64,000 bases of DNA from Theropithecus gelada (Eukaryota > Chordata > Mammalia > Primates > Cercopithecidae), in assembly GCF_003255815.1 (NCBI RefSeq), contig NC_037689.1, forward strand, positions 143,145,888 to 143,209,887, given 5' to 3'. Under the pieces are notes generated by a model that saw only the letters and a list, made by a program, of their open reading frames with translations, searched no databases and was not told the DNA's origin. Made by a program: the position numbers and the translations under genes. Positions 11,713-22,890 of this stretch are shown piece after piece. Every line of letters begins with the position of its first letter. Within the stretch, counting starts at the first letter, position 1.

Positions 11713-12042
11713 TATCCTCTCATGCCTGTTAGAATGACATTTACCAGGAAGATGAAAAATAACAATTGTTGGGGAGGGAGCAGAGAAAAGGACACTCTTG
11801 TACATTATTGGTGGGAATATAAATTTGTACAGCAATTATGAAAAACAATATAAAGTTTCCTCAAAAAAACTAAAACTAGAACTGCCACATGATCCACTAA
11901 TCCCATTATTGGTTTTTTTTTTTTTTTTTTTAAGGAAAGGAAATTAGTATATCACAGAGATATCTGCATTCCCTATGTTTATTGCAGCACTGTTCACAAT
12001 AACAAAGATACGGAGTCAACCCAAGTGTTCATCAACAGATAA
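11713..12042 (+). mobile_element. L1 ORF2 3' segment, sense (part 2)
   Basis: Continues the L1 broken at 9332: 'cctgttagaatgacatttac', 'tacattattggtgggaata', 'actgttcacaataacaaaga', 'gttcatcaacagataa'. It stops about 12042 without the expected 3'UTR or poly-A, so the 3' end was lost. A T20 run (about 11912-11931) replaces a few consensus bases and looks like a local microsatellite expansion. Confidence 0.85.
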
Positions 12043-12846
12043 GAAAAAATCTATTCTCAACTTCTCCCAAAGTGGTCCTTTTCCGTGATTTTTTGATGTA
12101 TTGTCAACATTAAAGTGAATTTCAGTGATAACTTTTAAGACTTCTCTCCTTGGGGAAATCAGGATGAGAGGGCATGTAATATACAGGGCCAGTAACTCTG
12201 TTCCATTTTGTGCCCAAATTCAAGCTCCTGTCACATTTTCACTTGCTGTTTTTGTAAATATCCATAAAGGAAAGACTATGCAGAGATGAATAACATAGTG
12301 AACAAATAACTGCGTGGAAGTAAGGATTGAAATTTATACCTCAGAGGATTAAATTAGCAAATAAGAAGACGATCTTGAGAAACTTTTCAGAACCCAGAAA
12401 AAACAGACATAAACAAAACTGAGAGTAGTAATATTAAACATGGGAGGTACAATAAATATGAGCAACAAATAAATGGCAGCTAGAAGAAGGTGAAAATGTA
12501 TAAAACAGAAGCAATACTGAAGAAAAACTTAAGTAAAAGGGTTCTGACCTCAAGAAAAGCAGTAAGTCTAGAAATAAGATCATTCACTGAGTTCTATGAA
12601 CAATTAATCAAAACAGATTCATATCAGGCTATAACTGTTAAATGTCACAAATAGAGAATTTTAGAACTGTCAAGCATCTACATTCCACCCAAACTGAAAG
12701 CAAACAAGTGAACCTAATAATAGTTATTCCCAAAGAAACAAGATCAAATTACCCTTAGTCTTCTCCAAAACTGAAGACGACAATAGATTATCACCCGCAG
12801 AGCTGAGAGTGGGGAGAAGTATAAGCTAAGAATTTTACATTGTAAA
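12043..12846. other. Unassigned DNA
   Basis: A-rich, with no gene or named repeat that I can support. It may be very old L1 or DNA formerly flanking the LTR that follows. Confidence 0.4.
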
Positions 12847-13705
12847 TGAAAAATAAAATTTTAAGCCCCCAACTGTCTGAATGCACCCTCCCCTTGACCA
12901 AGGGCATTCTAAAGTTAAACTGAAAAACTAGTTCAGGACATCATGGGAAGTGGGGATTGGACATGCCTCATTATACTCTCCTCCCTTTGGAATTTAGGCA
13001 GAGCTGACCAGCATTAACATTAAAACTGAAATCTTAAGACTGAAAAAACAGAGTTTTTGTGGTAATAAGGCACCAAATTCCAGCCTGCTCTAGTATAGCT
13101 TCCCATGACAGATAGCAAGCCCTGAAAGAAATCAAAGTCTTTTATCCTATAATATATTTCTTTGACACATTTTGGGCCCTGGCAAGCTGTCTGTTGTGGG
13201 GAAAATCTACATTCTATAGAGAATCTCCTTTCTTTTCCAGGTCTGTTCTCTGATCCAGGGGACAATTAACTAAGACTCTGGCAGCTTTTAAGGTCTGATA
13301 AGAGCTATGAAGCTTGCTACCTGGGGGTTTCATCTGCATGTAAAACAATGGTCTCCACTACCCTTTATCTTAACCCAGGTATTCTTTACTATTAATTCTA
13401 GGTCTTTGGATAATAACTCTTTCAACCAATTGCCTATCAGAAAATCTTTGAATCCACCTATGACCTGGAATTCCCCACTTTCAGTTGTCTTACTTTCTTG
13501 GAACAAATCAATATACATCTTACGTGTATTGATTGATGTCTCATGACTCCGTAAAATGTATAAAACCAAGCTGTAGCCTGACCACTTTGGGCACATGTTC
13601 TCAGGATTTTCTGGAGCTGTGTCACGGACCATTGGTCATTCATATTTGGCTCAGAATAAATCTCTTTAAATATTTGACAGAGTTTGACTCGTTTCATTAG
13701 CAACA
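12847..13705 (+). mobile_element. Solitary LTR, ERV1 (gammaretrovirus-like) type
   Basis: About 860 bp with LTR hallmarks: it begins TG and ends CA. The U3-like section has 'gaacactagttcagg'-type text near 12925. A TATA box (TATAAAA, 13559-13565) and a polyadenylation signal (AATAAA, 13655-13660) follow in the correct order, then 'acagagtttgactc' before the end. The flanking four bases (TAAA before, TTAA after) could be a decayed target duplication. No viral coding region is attached, so it is a solo LTR left by recombination. I recognise the sequence type but cannot name the subfamily safely. Confidence 0.7.
13559..13565 (+). promoter_or_regulatory. LTR TATA box
   Basis: TATAAAA lies about 90 bases before the LTR's AATAAA signal, which is the usual U3/R arrangement. 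It is a potential relic promoter firing towards the UFM1 retrocopy. Activity is unknown. Confidence 0.5.
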
Positions 13706-13889
13706 TTAAACCACAGCACCAAATTTTCATTCATTTGTGAAAGAAATGGTATATACCTACATGTATATCTACCCTGAACATGTATGGGTCTAGGGTTTGT
13801 GCAGCTAGAAGCTTTTTACAATTTGAAGGATCCATTTAGGACAAAGAATACAGGATGGTGCCCAGCACCATGGAGGAAGTGAGGCTACT

Positions 13890-14300
13890 ACAGAGTTGGT
13901 GTGGGTTCTCTGTTCATAGCAGCTCCACTATGTCAAAGGTTTCCTTTAAGATCACGCTGATGTTGGATCCTCAGCTGCCATAGAAAATACTCAGGGTGTT
14001 CTTGAAAGTACACTTTTCCAGTCGTCTTAAAGTTTGCACAGAATAATTGAAAGATCTTGCTGGAACAAGTGCAATTCATACCAATGATGGAATAGGAATA
14101 AATACTGCACAGACTGCTGGAAATGTTTTCCTGTAGACGTACAAAACTATAAGTTATTCCTAGAGATCATGTTGGAATTTGTTATTATCTGCTACTTGGG
14201 ACATATTATTACCTTTAAGAATAAATATTGATATTTGTAAAATTGAAATCAGGCATTTAACATACAATGAAAACACCAAAAGCCAATGAAATAATAAAAG
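13890..14300 (+). pseudogene. UFM1P: Processed pseudogene (retrocopy) of UFM1
   Basis: From ATG at 13930 the DNA follows the coding sequence of UFM1, the 85-residue ubiquitin-fold modifier, without introns. The first 17 codons encode M-S-K-V-S-F-K-I-T-L, then L-D-P-Q-L-P with a few substitutions. Codon 18 (Tyr in UFM1) is a TAG stop at 13981. Later stretches such as 'ccaatgatggaataggaata' and 'gcacagactgctggaaatgt' remain close to the parent. The span to the former stop (now TAT, 14183-14185) is two bases short of the expected length, so small indels also shift the frame. The parental stop and the C-terminal Gly region are mutated. Text before the ATG may be 5'UTR. It cannot encode a functional modifier. 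The symbol is descriptive, not an official locus name. Confidence 0.85.
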
Positions 14301-14883
14301 GTGACTCTTCTGTCTCTTTTTGTTGTTCACACTCTTAATATGAAGAGGGAATGCTTATGGAGTAAGGGTATTACCACCACAGAAGATCATATGGTCTTTG
14401 ATTGCTACCTCAAAACACAGACAGGTAGTTCATTTGGGGTAAATGGATTATCCAACTTTGTTTTTTAAAAGTAGGATGCTATTGATAGTTCTTTTTGAGA
14501 ACATTTGGAAAATTAAAATTTACTGAATCTTACATATTTGTCTGAGTTAAAAATATAAAAGTATTATGGATTGTGGATGATGGCAGTTTGCTTGATAGCA
14601 TCTGACTAGCACAATCACAGTTTGATTCTTAAATATATGGCTTATGATAAAGGCAATAGACATATCAATGAATAAACTATGTTAACTTTTTACCATTTAG
14701 TTTTTTAAGCATTCAAACCTCCTGTGTTATACAAATTTCAGTTTAATATCAAATAACCAAAAACTGTATTTTAAAATCTAACCCTCATGTGTACAAATTG
14801 ATGTCCCATGCCAAATTTTAATGATTATCCTGCAAAATTCAGTACTCATAATAGTGAGAATTGACAATACAGTAGAAGATTCC
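14301..14883 (+). other. Possible continuation of the UFM1 retrocopy 3'UTR
   Basis: The AT-rich sequence runs on from the retrocopy without any recognised repeat until the MST LTR. The UFM1 mRNA has a long 3'UTR, so this may be 3'UTR, but I cannot verify that from memory. Confidence 0.35.
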
Positions 14884-15284
14884 TGTATCAGTCCATTCTT
14901 GCATTGCTATAGAGGAATACCTGGGACTGGGTAATTTATAAAGAAAAGAGGTTTAATTGGCTCGTGGTTCTGCAGATTGTACAAGCATGACATCAGCATC
15001 CTCTTAGCTTCTGGGGAGGCCTTAGGGAGCCTTTACTCATGATGGAAGGTGAAGCGGGAGCAGGCACATCACATGGCAAGAGCAGGAGTAAGAGAGATAA
15101 TGAGGAAGTGCTACATACTTTTAAACAACAGATCCTGTAAGAACTCACTCAATCATGAGGACAGCATCAAGCCTTGAAGGATCCACACCCATGATGCAAA
15201 CACCTTCCACCAGGCCCCAACTCCAACATTGGGGATCACATTTCAGCATGAAATTTGCATAGGACAAACATCGAAAATGTATCA
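14884..15284 (-). mobile_element. MST-type (ERVL-MaLR) solitary LTR, antisense
   Basis: Reads as the reverse complement of an MSTA/MSTB LTR: 'agtccattcttgcattgcta', 'ctgggtaatttataaagaaa', 'aggtttaattggctcgtgg', 'accaggccccaactccaaca', ending 'aatgtatca'. The flanks ATTCC and TATCC may be a decayed 5-bp target duplication. It is solitary and non-coding. Confidence 0.85.
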
Positions 15285-16185
15285 TATCCTTTGCTGAGTT
15301 ATGTATTCCTTTATCAATCTCTTCTAATACAAATTTAAAAGCATGAGTCTTCAGAAAAGCATGTTTTTTAAAAATAAAAGCTGATGTTCAAAGAACCGTG
15401 TTCCTTACCAAATTAAGCTGCAGTTAACCAGAAATTTAGGAAGACCCATTTCCTGAAGTTTTGGCTTAATTTGAATTTTCTCCCCGTTCTGTTTCTAGCA
15501 CAAAAATCTGCCTATTGTGTTGTACAAATAAGTTTACAATGTCCTGTGCCATAAAGTGATTTATTTATTGTTTTTGTTGTTTGGATTTGAAAATTATATT
15601 GTAATAAGTTCCTAAAAACATTTTATTAAACAACTAGACATTTTGTTATTAAATAAATGTGATCTGTAATTTCTTTGTTCAGAATGATGTGAAGTATTGT
15701 CTTTAGTTTAAATTCATTATTGGTGCATAATCAATATCTTATGAAATTATATTTTGTTATACTATTAGAAAAAATACAAATTTTGATATAAACGTAAATA
15801 TTTATTTAGGCTAAGGAAGCACAAGGTATTGCAAATTATGAAAGCTGACAATTGCTATAAACATCATGGCACTTTCCACAAACATTTGTTGATAGTCTGT
15901 AAACAGATTATATTAATAATGATCATTAAGGGAAGTCAAATATATTATTCATCTGTTGACATTACTTGTCAAACCCAGTGGTGACTTTATTATCTTCTAC
16001 TTACTCAATAGTTCAGCAGCATTTGGCATAGTTGAGTACTCCCTACTTAAAATATTTTCTTCTATCTTCCTCTATGACATCACACTTTGGGGTTTTCTTT
16101 TACTTCACTGGCTGATTTTTTCAGTCTCTTTTTCTGACTTCTACTTCTCTATTGAAAATGTAGAAAATTAAGTGTTCCAAGAATT
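15285..16185. other. Unassigned DNA; first part may be the rest of the UFM1 retrocopy 3'UTR
   Basis: 15285-15690 is AT-rich and contains AATAAA-like motifs (for example 'attaaataaatgtgatctg' near 15650). If the retrocopy was split by the MST LTR, this would be its 3' end. The rest, to 16185, has no recognised feature. The 71-codon frame at 15956-16171 is chance-sized. Confidence 0.3.
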
Positions 16186-16189
16186 TCAT

Positions 16190-16885
16190 CCTAGGCCACT
16201 TTTTGCTGTTTTGCTATCCTTATTATACTCGTTTTCTAAGTGATTCCATTTCACTGCATGGTTTTGAATAACAAACAGTCCAAGGACCTCAGATTGTATC
16301 TCCAGCCTTGGTGTCTCCACTGAGCTTCTGACTTATCAGGACATATCTAACTCCTACACATTATCTCTGTCTGGATGCTGAATAGGCATCTCCAATCTAG
16401 CACACAACAAATGGACCTTTTGATTTCTCTCTAAATAAATTTGTACCTCTCCTAGTCTTTTGGCATCTCAGAAAATTGTATTACCATTCATCTAAATGCT
16501 CAAGCCAAAAGCCTGATAATAATCCTAGATTTTCTTTTTCCCTCAACACCCTGCATTCAATCCATAAATAAATCTTCTCAACTTTGTTTCTAAAATAGCA
16601 TCAGAATATGTCCATATGTCCTGTTTCTTCCACCACCACCCTGGTCTAAGTCAGCATGATATTCTGCCTAAACTTTTGTAATGCCTTCCTAACATCTTTC
16701 TACTCCCATTCCCCATGGTCTCACCTTCCCACAGAACATGGAATGATAATCTAAAAAGGTAATTCTTATCACATCACTTTCATGCCTAAAATCCTCTAGT
16801 GGCTTGCCATTTTCTGAGAATAAAATCCAAATTGTTTACTCAGACTAACAAACAAACCCCTTCATAATCTGGACACTCTGCCTCT
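16190..16885 (+). repeat. L2 (LINE-2) fragment, sense
   Basis: The order 'catctccaatctagcacaca', 'tgctcaagccaaaagcctga', 'cattcaatccataaataaat', 'ccaccaccaccctggtct', 'cctctagtggcttgccattt' and 'ataaaatccaaattgtttac' matches what I recall of the L2 3' half. It is strongly diverged and has no coding capacity. Confidence 0.5.
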
Positions 16886-16989
16886 CCAAAATCAATTCCC
16901 AACACTCTCCAGAGCTCAGTATGCTCAAGGCCTGTTGGCTCAGTCAAGTTGACATATGAAATTAACCTTCAAAATATGCAAAAGTATGC

Positions 16990-17634
16990 CTAAAATAGTA
17001 TAGGAAAGAGTTGCATTACTCAATAATTATTCTGAGAAAATCAGATAAGTACTTAGGAAAAGATGACTTACCTCCTTACCTTACTTGCCACATGGAAATA
17101 CATTCCAAATGTGTTAAAGAGTTAACTATAAAAAAACTATTAAATATAACCTAAAAGTGTGGGGATTATCACAAGAATGAATAGAGATATCAGATTTCTC
17201 ACTAATAGAACACTACTGAACATGTCAAAAAGTATGTATCTGCCAAAATTTAAAGGCTATACTTGAGATAGAGCATTTGGTTAATATATTGTATAGTCAA
17301 ATACATCTTTTTCTTTGATATTTATTTTACTGCTTCTACATTTGTAAATTCTTGATGTTCAAGAAAGTTGATATTCACTTGTGATTTTTCTACCTGTCTG
17401 TTTCCTTTTATAATTAAAATATGAATTATAGTTCATATGAAATTAATATTAAACCCAAATTAGAGACCTAGAAACATATTGGGGAATCCTTTACAATTTG
17501 ACCCTTTCCCTTTAAACTTAATGCAAGACTGGGCTTCCAAAGACTTCTCTAGTAGTTCTCGGAATAATGATTTGTGTCTATCCTATCAATCCCCCTGTCT
17601 TGTGCAATGAAAAGTCCATAGCAGAAAGAAAATA
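16990..17634. other. Unassigned DNA, possibly degraded L1
   Basis: Some wording ('ccacatggaaatacattcc', 'aaaactattaaatataacc') recalls very old L1 ORF2, but not well enough to annotate. No gene is seen. Confidence 0.3.
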
Positions 17635-17840
17635 ATGGAAAGACTATAGCATTTGGAATTAGTCTGATGTAGGCTCAAATTTCAGCTGTATTACTTATTA
17701 TCTCTTTGATTGGGAGCAACTTATCTAGCTCCTGGGAATTACATTTCTGAAATGGGGGCAAAACTAGGATACCCATGAGATTAAAGGAAACAATGTGAGG
17801 CATCTAGCCTATAGAAAATAATAAATGTTAGCAGTCTTTT
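17635..17840 (+). repeat. MIR SINE
   Basis: Nearly the full MIR order is visible: 'atagcatttggaattagtc', 'ggctcaaatttcagctgta', 'ttgggagcaacttatctagc', 'gaaatgggggcaaaact', 'atgagattaaaggaaacaat', 'aataataaatgttagcag'. Confidence 0.75.
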
Positions 17841-18074
17841 CCTCTCTTTCACCTACCCCTCTGGGGTTGCAACTAGCTCAACATTCATTACTTGCTCAAC
17901 AAGGTTTAGTTGCTAAAATTAATTCATCTACAAACTGGTGGAGTCAGCTGGATACCCCTGAAATAAAAATTGTAACATAGAAGTTGTATTTTCCAATAAT
18001 ATTCCACAGAACATGTTGGCAGGACACAAGTTCAACTGTCAATTAACTAAAGGAAGGCAAGCTTCTTTCTAGTA

Positions 18075-18510
18075 TATTTTGTGAATCAGTCAGCTTTTCT
18101 TAAGTTATCCTATGGTAACAAAGAGCTCCCAAGTCTCAGCAGCTTCCAACAATAACAGTGTATTTCTTACTCACTTTTTACAACCTTTACAGTTCAGTTG
18201 CAGTTCTACTCTACATCGTCTTCATTCTGAGAAGAAAAGTGAAGAAGCAGGCCCTTTATGAGATATGCCAATTTCAGGGAAGACAGAAAAGTGAAAGAGA
18301 AGAACTACATGCCACATGAAGGCTCTGAAAGTTTCTGTTTAGGTGGCACATGGCACTTTCACTCATGTTTCATTGGCCAAGCCAAGTTACATGGGCAAGC
18401 CTGATGTCAATGAGATGAGGAGTCCAATCCTCCTGCAGGGATGATCCAATAGTTATGCTCTGGGTAAGGTTGAGGGCAACAAATATAACAATACAATCTA
18501 ACACACCTGG
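18075..18510. repeat. Possible ancient dispersed repeat
   Basis: Text such as 'tatcctatggtaacaaagag' with 'gtctcagcagcttccaac', and later 'tttcattggccaagccaag', resembles an old mammalian interspersed repeat that I cannot name. A related phrase may occur around 40800-40860. Confidence 0.3.
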
Positions 18511-19495
18511 TGTCTCAAATACATGGCTCTCATTTGAGGTAACCATAGAGTATCTAAAAGGCTGAGGTAAGACAGCTGTCACTTGAGTGAAATAGTGTAA
18601 CAGGTATGCAAATTAGTCATTTCTGGATCCTGTTAGGTCCATCATTGTAATGTGTTACGAAAAATCTGTTTTGGTGCTTTAATACTTCAGACTATGTTTT
18701 CTGCTCTAGGGAGAAGCCTGCCTTCAGCTATGATGGAATGCTATGCCCTTTCGCTCTTTAAAAGATCTAGACAAGAATGGCCTATTTGTGAACAGTGCTT
18801 CTGTGTCTTTTGTAAAACCACAGTTGAAAATATTGCCTACTATGCTACTCAATACCCTTTAGACAAAGACCCACTGATATCATCAGAAATTTTGTCTGCA
18901 GACAAAGCTTGTTTTTATAGACTAGTATATGTGATTTTCTTTTCTGACAATAATAAGAGAAAAGATCCACCATGTTTCCCTCTTTGGAATTTCATTGCCA
19001 GAAATCTTGGTACCCAGTTCAATGCCAAATTATAGTTACTGGCTTCATGCAGCTGCCTAGTAGAATTTGCTCCCTGTCGACTTTCGTGTCTGGTCCATTT
19101 TATTCCCTGATAGTCAAGATCTGCATTTTTAAAACTTCTAACCTGTTTCAAATGCTTTTGGCAATAATCCAAATAGTGAAGCCTGAAAAAAATATTTTAA
19201 ATGTAAGCCATAATTATAAGTTAACTCAAAAGAAAATGTTTCAGTTGGTACTACGATATCTACAAAGAGGTAGAACATATTATGCCTAAACATTAATGTA
19301 CTGTAAAACTTCCTAGCTCTTAGGCCCTAGAGTGCAAAAACGTTTTTTAAAATGTACATCACATGTAAATGCTTTTATGTGTGGAAATTCATAGCTAGAT
19401 TGTGAACCTGATGAAGACAGAAATTCATGTCATATTTGTATTTCCAGCATCTCTCCTGTAGCTCCAAAGGGGAAGAAGAATTTTCTATACATAGA
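18511..19495. other. Unassigned single-copy DNA
   Basis: The longest frame is 18652-19035 on + (127 codons). It has no domain, no homologue I recognise and no regulatory context, so I do not call it a gene. No named repeat is visible. Confidence 0.4.
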
Positions 19496-19499
19496 GCAC

Positions 19500-19635
19500 C
19501 TTGATATATAGTGGAACTCAGAGAGGTTAAATAACTTGCCTGAGGTCATACAGCTAGGAGTCGCAAAGGTGAAATTATAAATGAGAGGTGTGTCACTCCA
19601 GAGTGTGAACTTTGCATTATTCCAGCATTTCCCAA
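19500..19635 (-). repeat. MIR SINE, antisense
   Basis: The reverse complement of MIR is clear in 'actcagagaggttaaataac', 'ttgcctgaggtcatacagct' and 'tccagagtgtgaactttgc'. Confidence 0.75.
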
Positions 19636-19734
19636 AGTAAAGCAGCACATGTAAAACTGGTGAGGCACAAGCCATTTTTGGCACACACAGGTAAGAATCT
19701 TTTAAATTTAATTATTTTATTTAAATTAATTATT

Positions 19735-19936
19735 AATATTATTTTTTACTGAAAAATTACAATAGTATACATTTCACGGTACAATGTGATGTTTTGATAT
19801 CTGTATACAACGTGGCATGATGAAATCAAATTTAACATATCCATCACTGCACTTACTTATTTTTTATGATGAGACATGTAAAATTTACTCTTTGCTATTT
19901 TGAGATATGCAATGCATGATTATTGATTCTAGTCAC
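19735..19936 (-). mobile_element. L1M 3' region, antisense (part 1)
   Basis: 'acggtacaatgtgatgtttt', 'gatatctgtatacaacgtgg' and 'aacatatccatcactgcac' match the reverse complement of an L1M 3'UTR. It ends in 'gattctagtcac', where an MST LTR inserts, and continues at 20363. Confidence 0.8.
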
Positions 19937-20362
19937 TGTCTTAGTCCATTTGTGTTGCTATCAAGAAATACCTGAGGCTATGTAATTTATTAAGTAAACA
20001 GGTTAATTTGGCTCATAATTTTAAGGTCTGAAAAATTTCAAGATTGGACACATCTGGATCTGGAGAGAGCCACTCAATTGGTTGCGGAAGGTGAAGGTGA
20101 GCTGGCATGTGCAGAGATCACATGGTGAGTGAGAGCAAGCAGAAGAGATGGGGGAGATGCCAGGCTCTTTTTAACAATTGGGTCTTGTGGAAACAGATAG
20201 AGTGGGAACTCATTCATTACTGTGCGGATGGCACCAAGTTATTCATGAGGGATCTGTCCCCACGAAAAAAACATCTCCCACCAGGCCCCGCCTCCAACAT
20301 TGAGGATCAAACTTTAACATCAGATTTGAAGGGGCCGAACAAACAATATCCAAACTATAGCA
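19937..20362 (-). mobile_element. MST/MLT1-class (ERVL-MaLR) solitary LTR, antisense
   Basis: Reverse complement of a MaLR LTR: 'cttagtccatttgtgttgct', 'aatacctgaggctatgtaat', 'ccaccaggccccgcctccaa', ending 'aaactatagca'. It is bounded by GTCAC (19932-19936) and GTCGC (20363-20367), a 5-bp target duplication with one change. It lies inside an L1M whose halves join correctly when the LTR is removed. Confidence 0.85.
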
Positions 20363-20665
20363 GTCGCCCTGCTGTGCAATAAGTCTTAAAACTTCTCTTA
20401 TCTCTCTGAAACTTTGTACTCTTTGGCTGATAACTTTTCATTCCCTTCCTTCCTCTTCTCTTCAGTCTCTGATAACCATCATTCTATCTACTTCTATGAG
20501 TTAAACATTTTTAGATTCCACATATAAGTGAGATTATGTGCTATTTATCTTTCAGTGCCTTATTTCACTTAACTTAATGTTCTCTAGTTCCATTTATGTT
20601 GCTGCAGATGCCAGAATTTTATTCTTTTTTGTGGGTGAATAATAGTCCATTTTGTATTATACCAC
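20363..20665 (-). mobile_element. L1M, antisense (part 2)
   Basis: Resumes with 'gctgtgcaataagtcttaaa', then 'tctgataaccatcattctat', 'ccacatataagtgagattat' and 'gtgggtgaataatagtcca', all reverse-complement L1 3' text. It is lost after about 20665. Confidence 0.8.
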
Positions 20666-21672
20666 AGTCAAGGCTCTGGCAGGCCTTGACTGCTCTTCTG
20701 CCGAGCCGGGTAAAGATCTAAAAGGCAGAATGTCCAGGATGGAAATAGCTAAAGACTTTAATCAGCACATGATCATGGTTTGGGGGTGTAATAGGGCAGA
20801 AGCTCCTCAAAGTGGAAGAAAATGAAGTCCAGCCTCAGTAATCTGGACTTGGTACATGGTTGGGAGCTGCTGAAGGCATAACAGAATCAGTAGGGCTAAA
20901 CAGAGATCTGCCCATTGACTATCATCTAGCACTACAGAGAACTCTGTGCTCACATAAAAGATTATCTTAACCAGTTGAATTTCAGACGAACTGTAAATAG
21001 CCCTGAAATATTCTGCTTGATACTCATTGGAAGGCTAGTCATATTTGGCTTGTTTCTATTTATCAGGTACATTATTGTGTGACAATAGGTTGAATTTTGA
21101 ATGAGAACATTGTAGGAAGAAACACACTGAAGGCTGTATGGAAAATGGAACAGTTATTTGCAGTTAAAGTGATTCCAAGTTAAAAGAGGTTGAGTAAAGA
21201 GTAGTGGATTTTTTCTCATTTTTTTTTTTTCTTAAACCAGAGCACCTCAAAATCTTCTGATAACCTGGGATGCTCTCCTGGGCGACATATGCAACATCTG
21301 ATGATTTTTACTTCACTTCTTAAGATTTACTTGGTCCTATCTCCAAACATAATTCCATTTGCCCTTGCCTTATGTTTGTTTTTTATTTTTATTTTCTGAA
21401 TCTACTGCTTCTTTCCTCTGCTTCCTTCTCTGTATCTTCTTACTTAATCCTATTTGATATATCCTCTGGAATTTCTCTTTTCACTCACTGATCTTCATTT
21501 GTCAGTACCTCATAACCATGATCCTAAACTCATTTTGCAGAGATAAGCTGGTTTTCTCACAAGCCTAGGAGTGTATGTTTCTGGTTACTGAAAATGCCAC
21601 TGATCATTGCTTGAAGAGTAGAAACTACCAACAAGAGAGAAGATCCTATGATATTACACTTTTAAAAAATGT
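20666..21672. other. Unassigned single-copy DNA
   Basis: No gene or named repeat. The first 40 bases include a short inverted pair ('tcaaggctctggcaggcctt' folding on itself). Confidence 0.4.
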
Positions 21673-21865
21673 TTTGTAATTTTTTTCATTATTGATTTTT
21701 TTTACTATGGTAAGAACATTTAACGTAAGATTTATACTCTTAACAAGTTTTAAAGTGTACAATCAAGCATCGTTAACTGTATGTATGATATTGTACTGCA
21801 GATCCCCAAAATTTATTCATCTTGCATAACTAAAACTTTATACCTATTGCACAATAACTCAGTGT
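21673..21865 (-). mobile_element. L1 3'UTR fragment, antisense
   Basis: 'ggtaagaacatttaacgtaa', 'actcttaacaagttttaaag', 'tgtactgcagatccccaaaa' and 'catcttgcataactaaaact' follow the reverse complement of an old L1M 3'UTR. Confidence 0.65.
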
Positions 21866-22702
21866 TTTACCAGTTGTTTAAAAATTTTACTATTATTTAA
21901 TTGTAAAAATTAAAACCAATTGTTTAAGACTTGCAATTTTCAACATAGGCTCAAGCCTAGGTGCTTACCTCCTTTCCTTTCCAAAACTCAATGAAAATCA
22001 CAGTAAAGAAAAAATAAAGTAACAATTCATAAGAACCAAGAGAAGAAGCTGGATAGGAGAAACATCTGCAAGTAAAAATAACAACAAATATCTGGAAAAT
22101 TAAAAGTGGATGAGCCACAAGTAAGGAAGCCAAAGACTACAATTTGTGTGAAAAGGCAGTAGCAAAAGAAGGAGTAGATCTGTTCTGCTAAAGGCCGGAG
22201 AACTCAGAGCTCAGAAATGACAGGCACTACAGAAGGCAGAAATGAGAAAGACTGAAAGTAGAATGGTTATCTTGAGATCTAAATACCCCTTACCCACCTT
22301 CTCTTCTATAGATATGTGGAAAAGTCCGGCAGGTGTTTACCTTCTAGGAAGATAAAAGAGGGTTCTTTTCTAATGTAATGAAATGAAATGAGTCACCTAG
22401 GGAAAATTAGTATGAGAGTTGGTATCCCGAAGCAAAACCCCCATATTGACATTTATGGATCCCAAAGCAAAATATTCATTTTCTGTCAATTTAACCTAAA
22501 ATGAAAGCTGTTGTTAACCAGCCAGAAATACGTGAGAGCAGAAAATTCACAGCTTTTCTATTGCCTCATTCTTACATATGAATGGACAAGCAGGTATCAA
22601 TACAGATATGAGGAAAATATGAGATACAAAAGAGAAAAATTAAGATCTAAAAATGGAAAAAAGTGATATCAAAGGAAACAGAAATGATTCAAAGAACAGA
22701 AG

Positions 22703-22738
22703 AGGAAAAGGAGGAGGAGGAGAGGAGGAGGAAAAGAA
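22703..22738. repeat. GGA-rich purine tract
   Basis: An uninterrupted purine run of AGGAAAAGG and GGA units. Confidence 0.8.
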
Positions 22739-22847
22739 ATGGCATGAAACGGTGTAGCATCAAGGGCAACAAGAGCCACAGCCAGTATGCTGTACTCCGT
22801 TTGTGAGGGGGTGGAGGCAGCAAGCCACGAGGGAAGTCCTTTGCATC

Positions 22848-22890
22848 AAACAACAACAACAACAAAACAAACAAACAAACAAAACAACCA
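22848..22890. repeat. (CAA)n/(CAAA)n microsatellite
   Basis: Several CAA triplets are followed by CAAA tetramers. Confidence 0.85.

Noticed and set aside
18652..19035. 127-codon open frame on the + strand
   Set aside because: It has no domain, repeat or homologue I recognise, no promoter or splice context, and lies in AT-rich desert DNA. Frames of this size are expected by chance in 64 kb.
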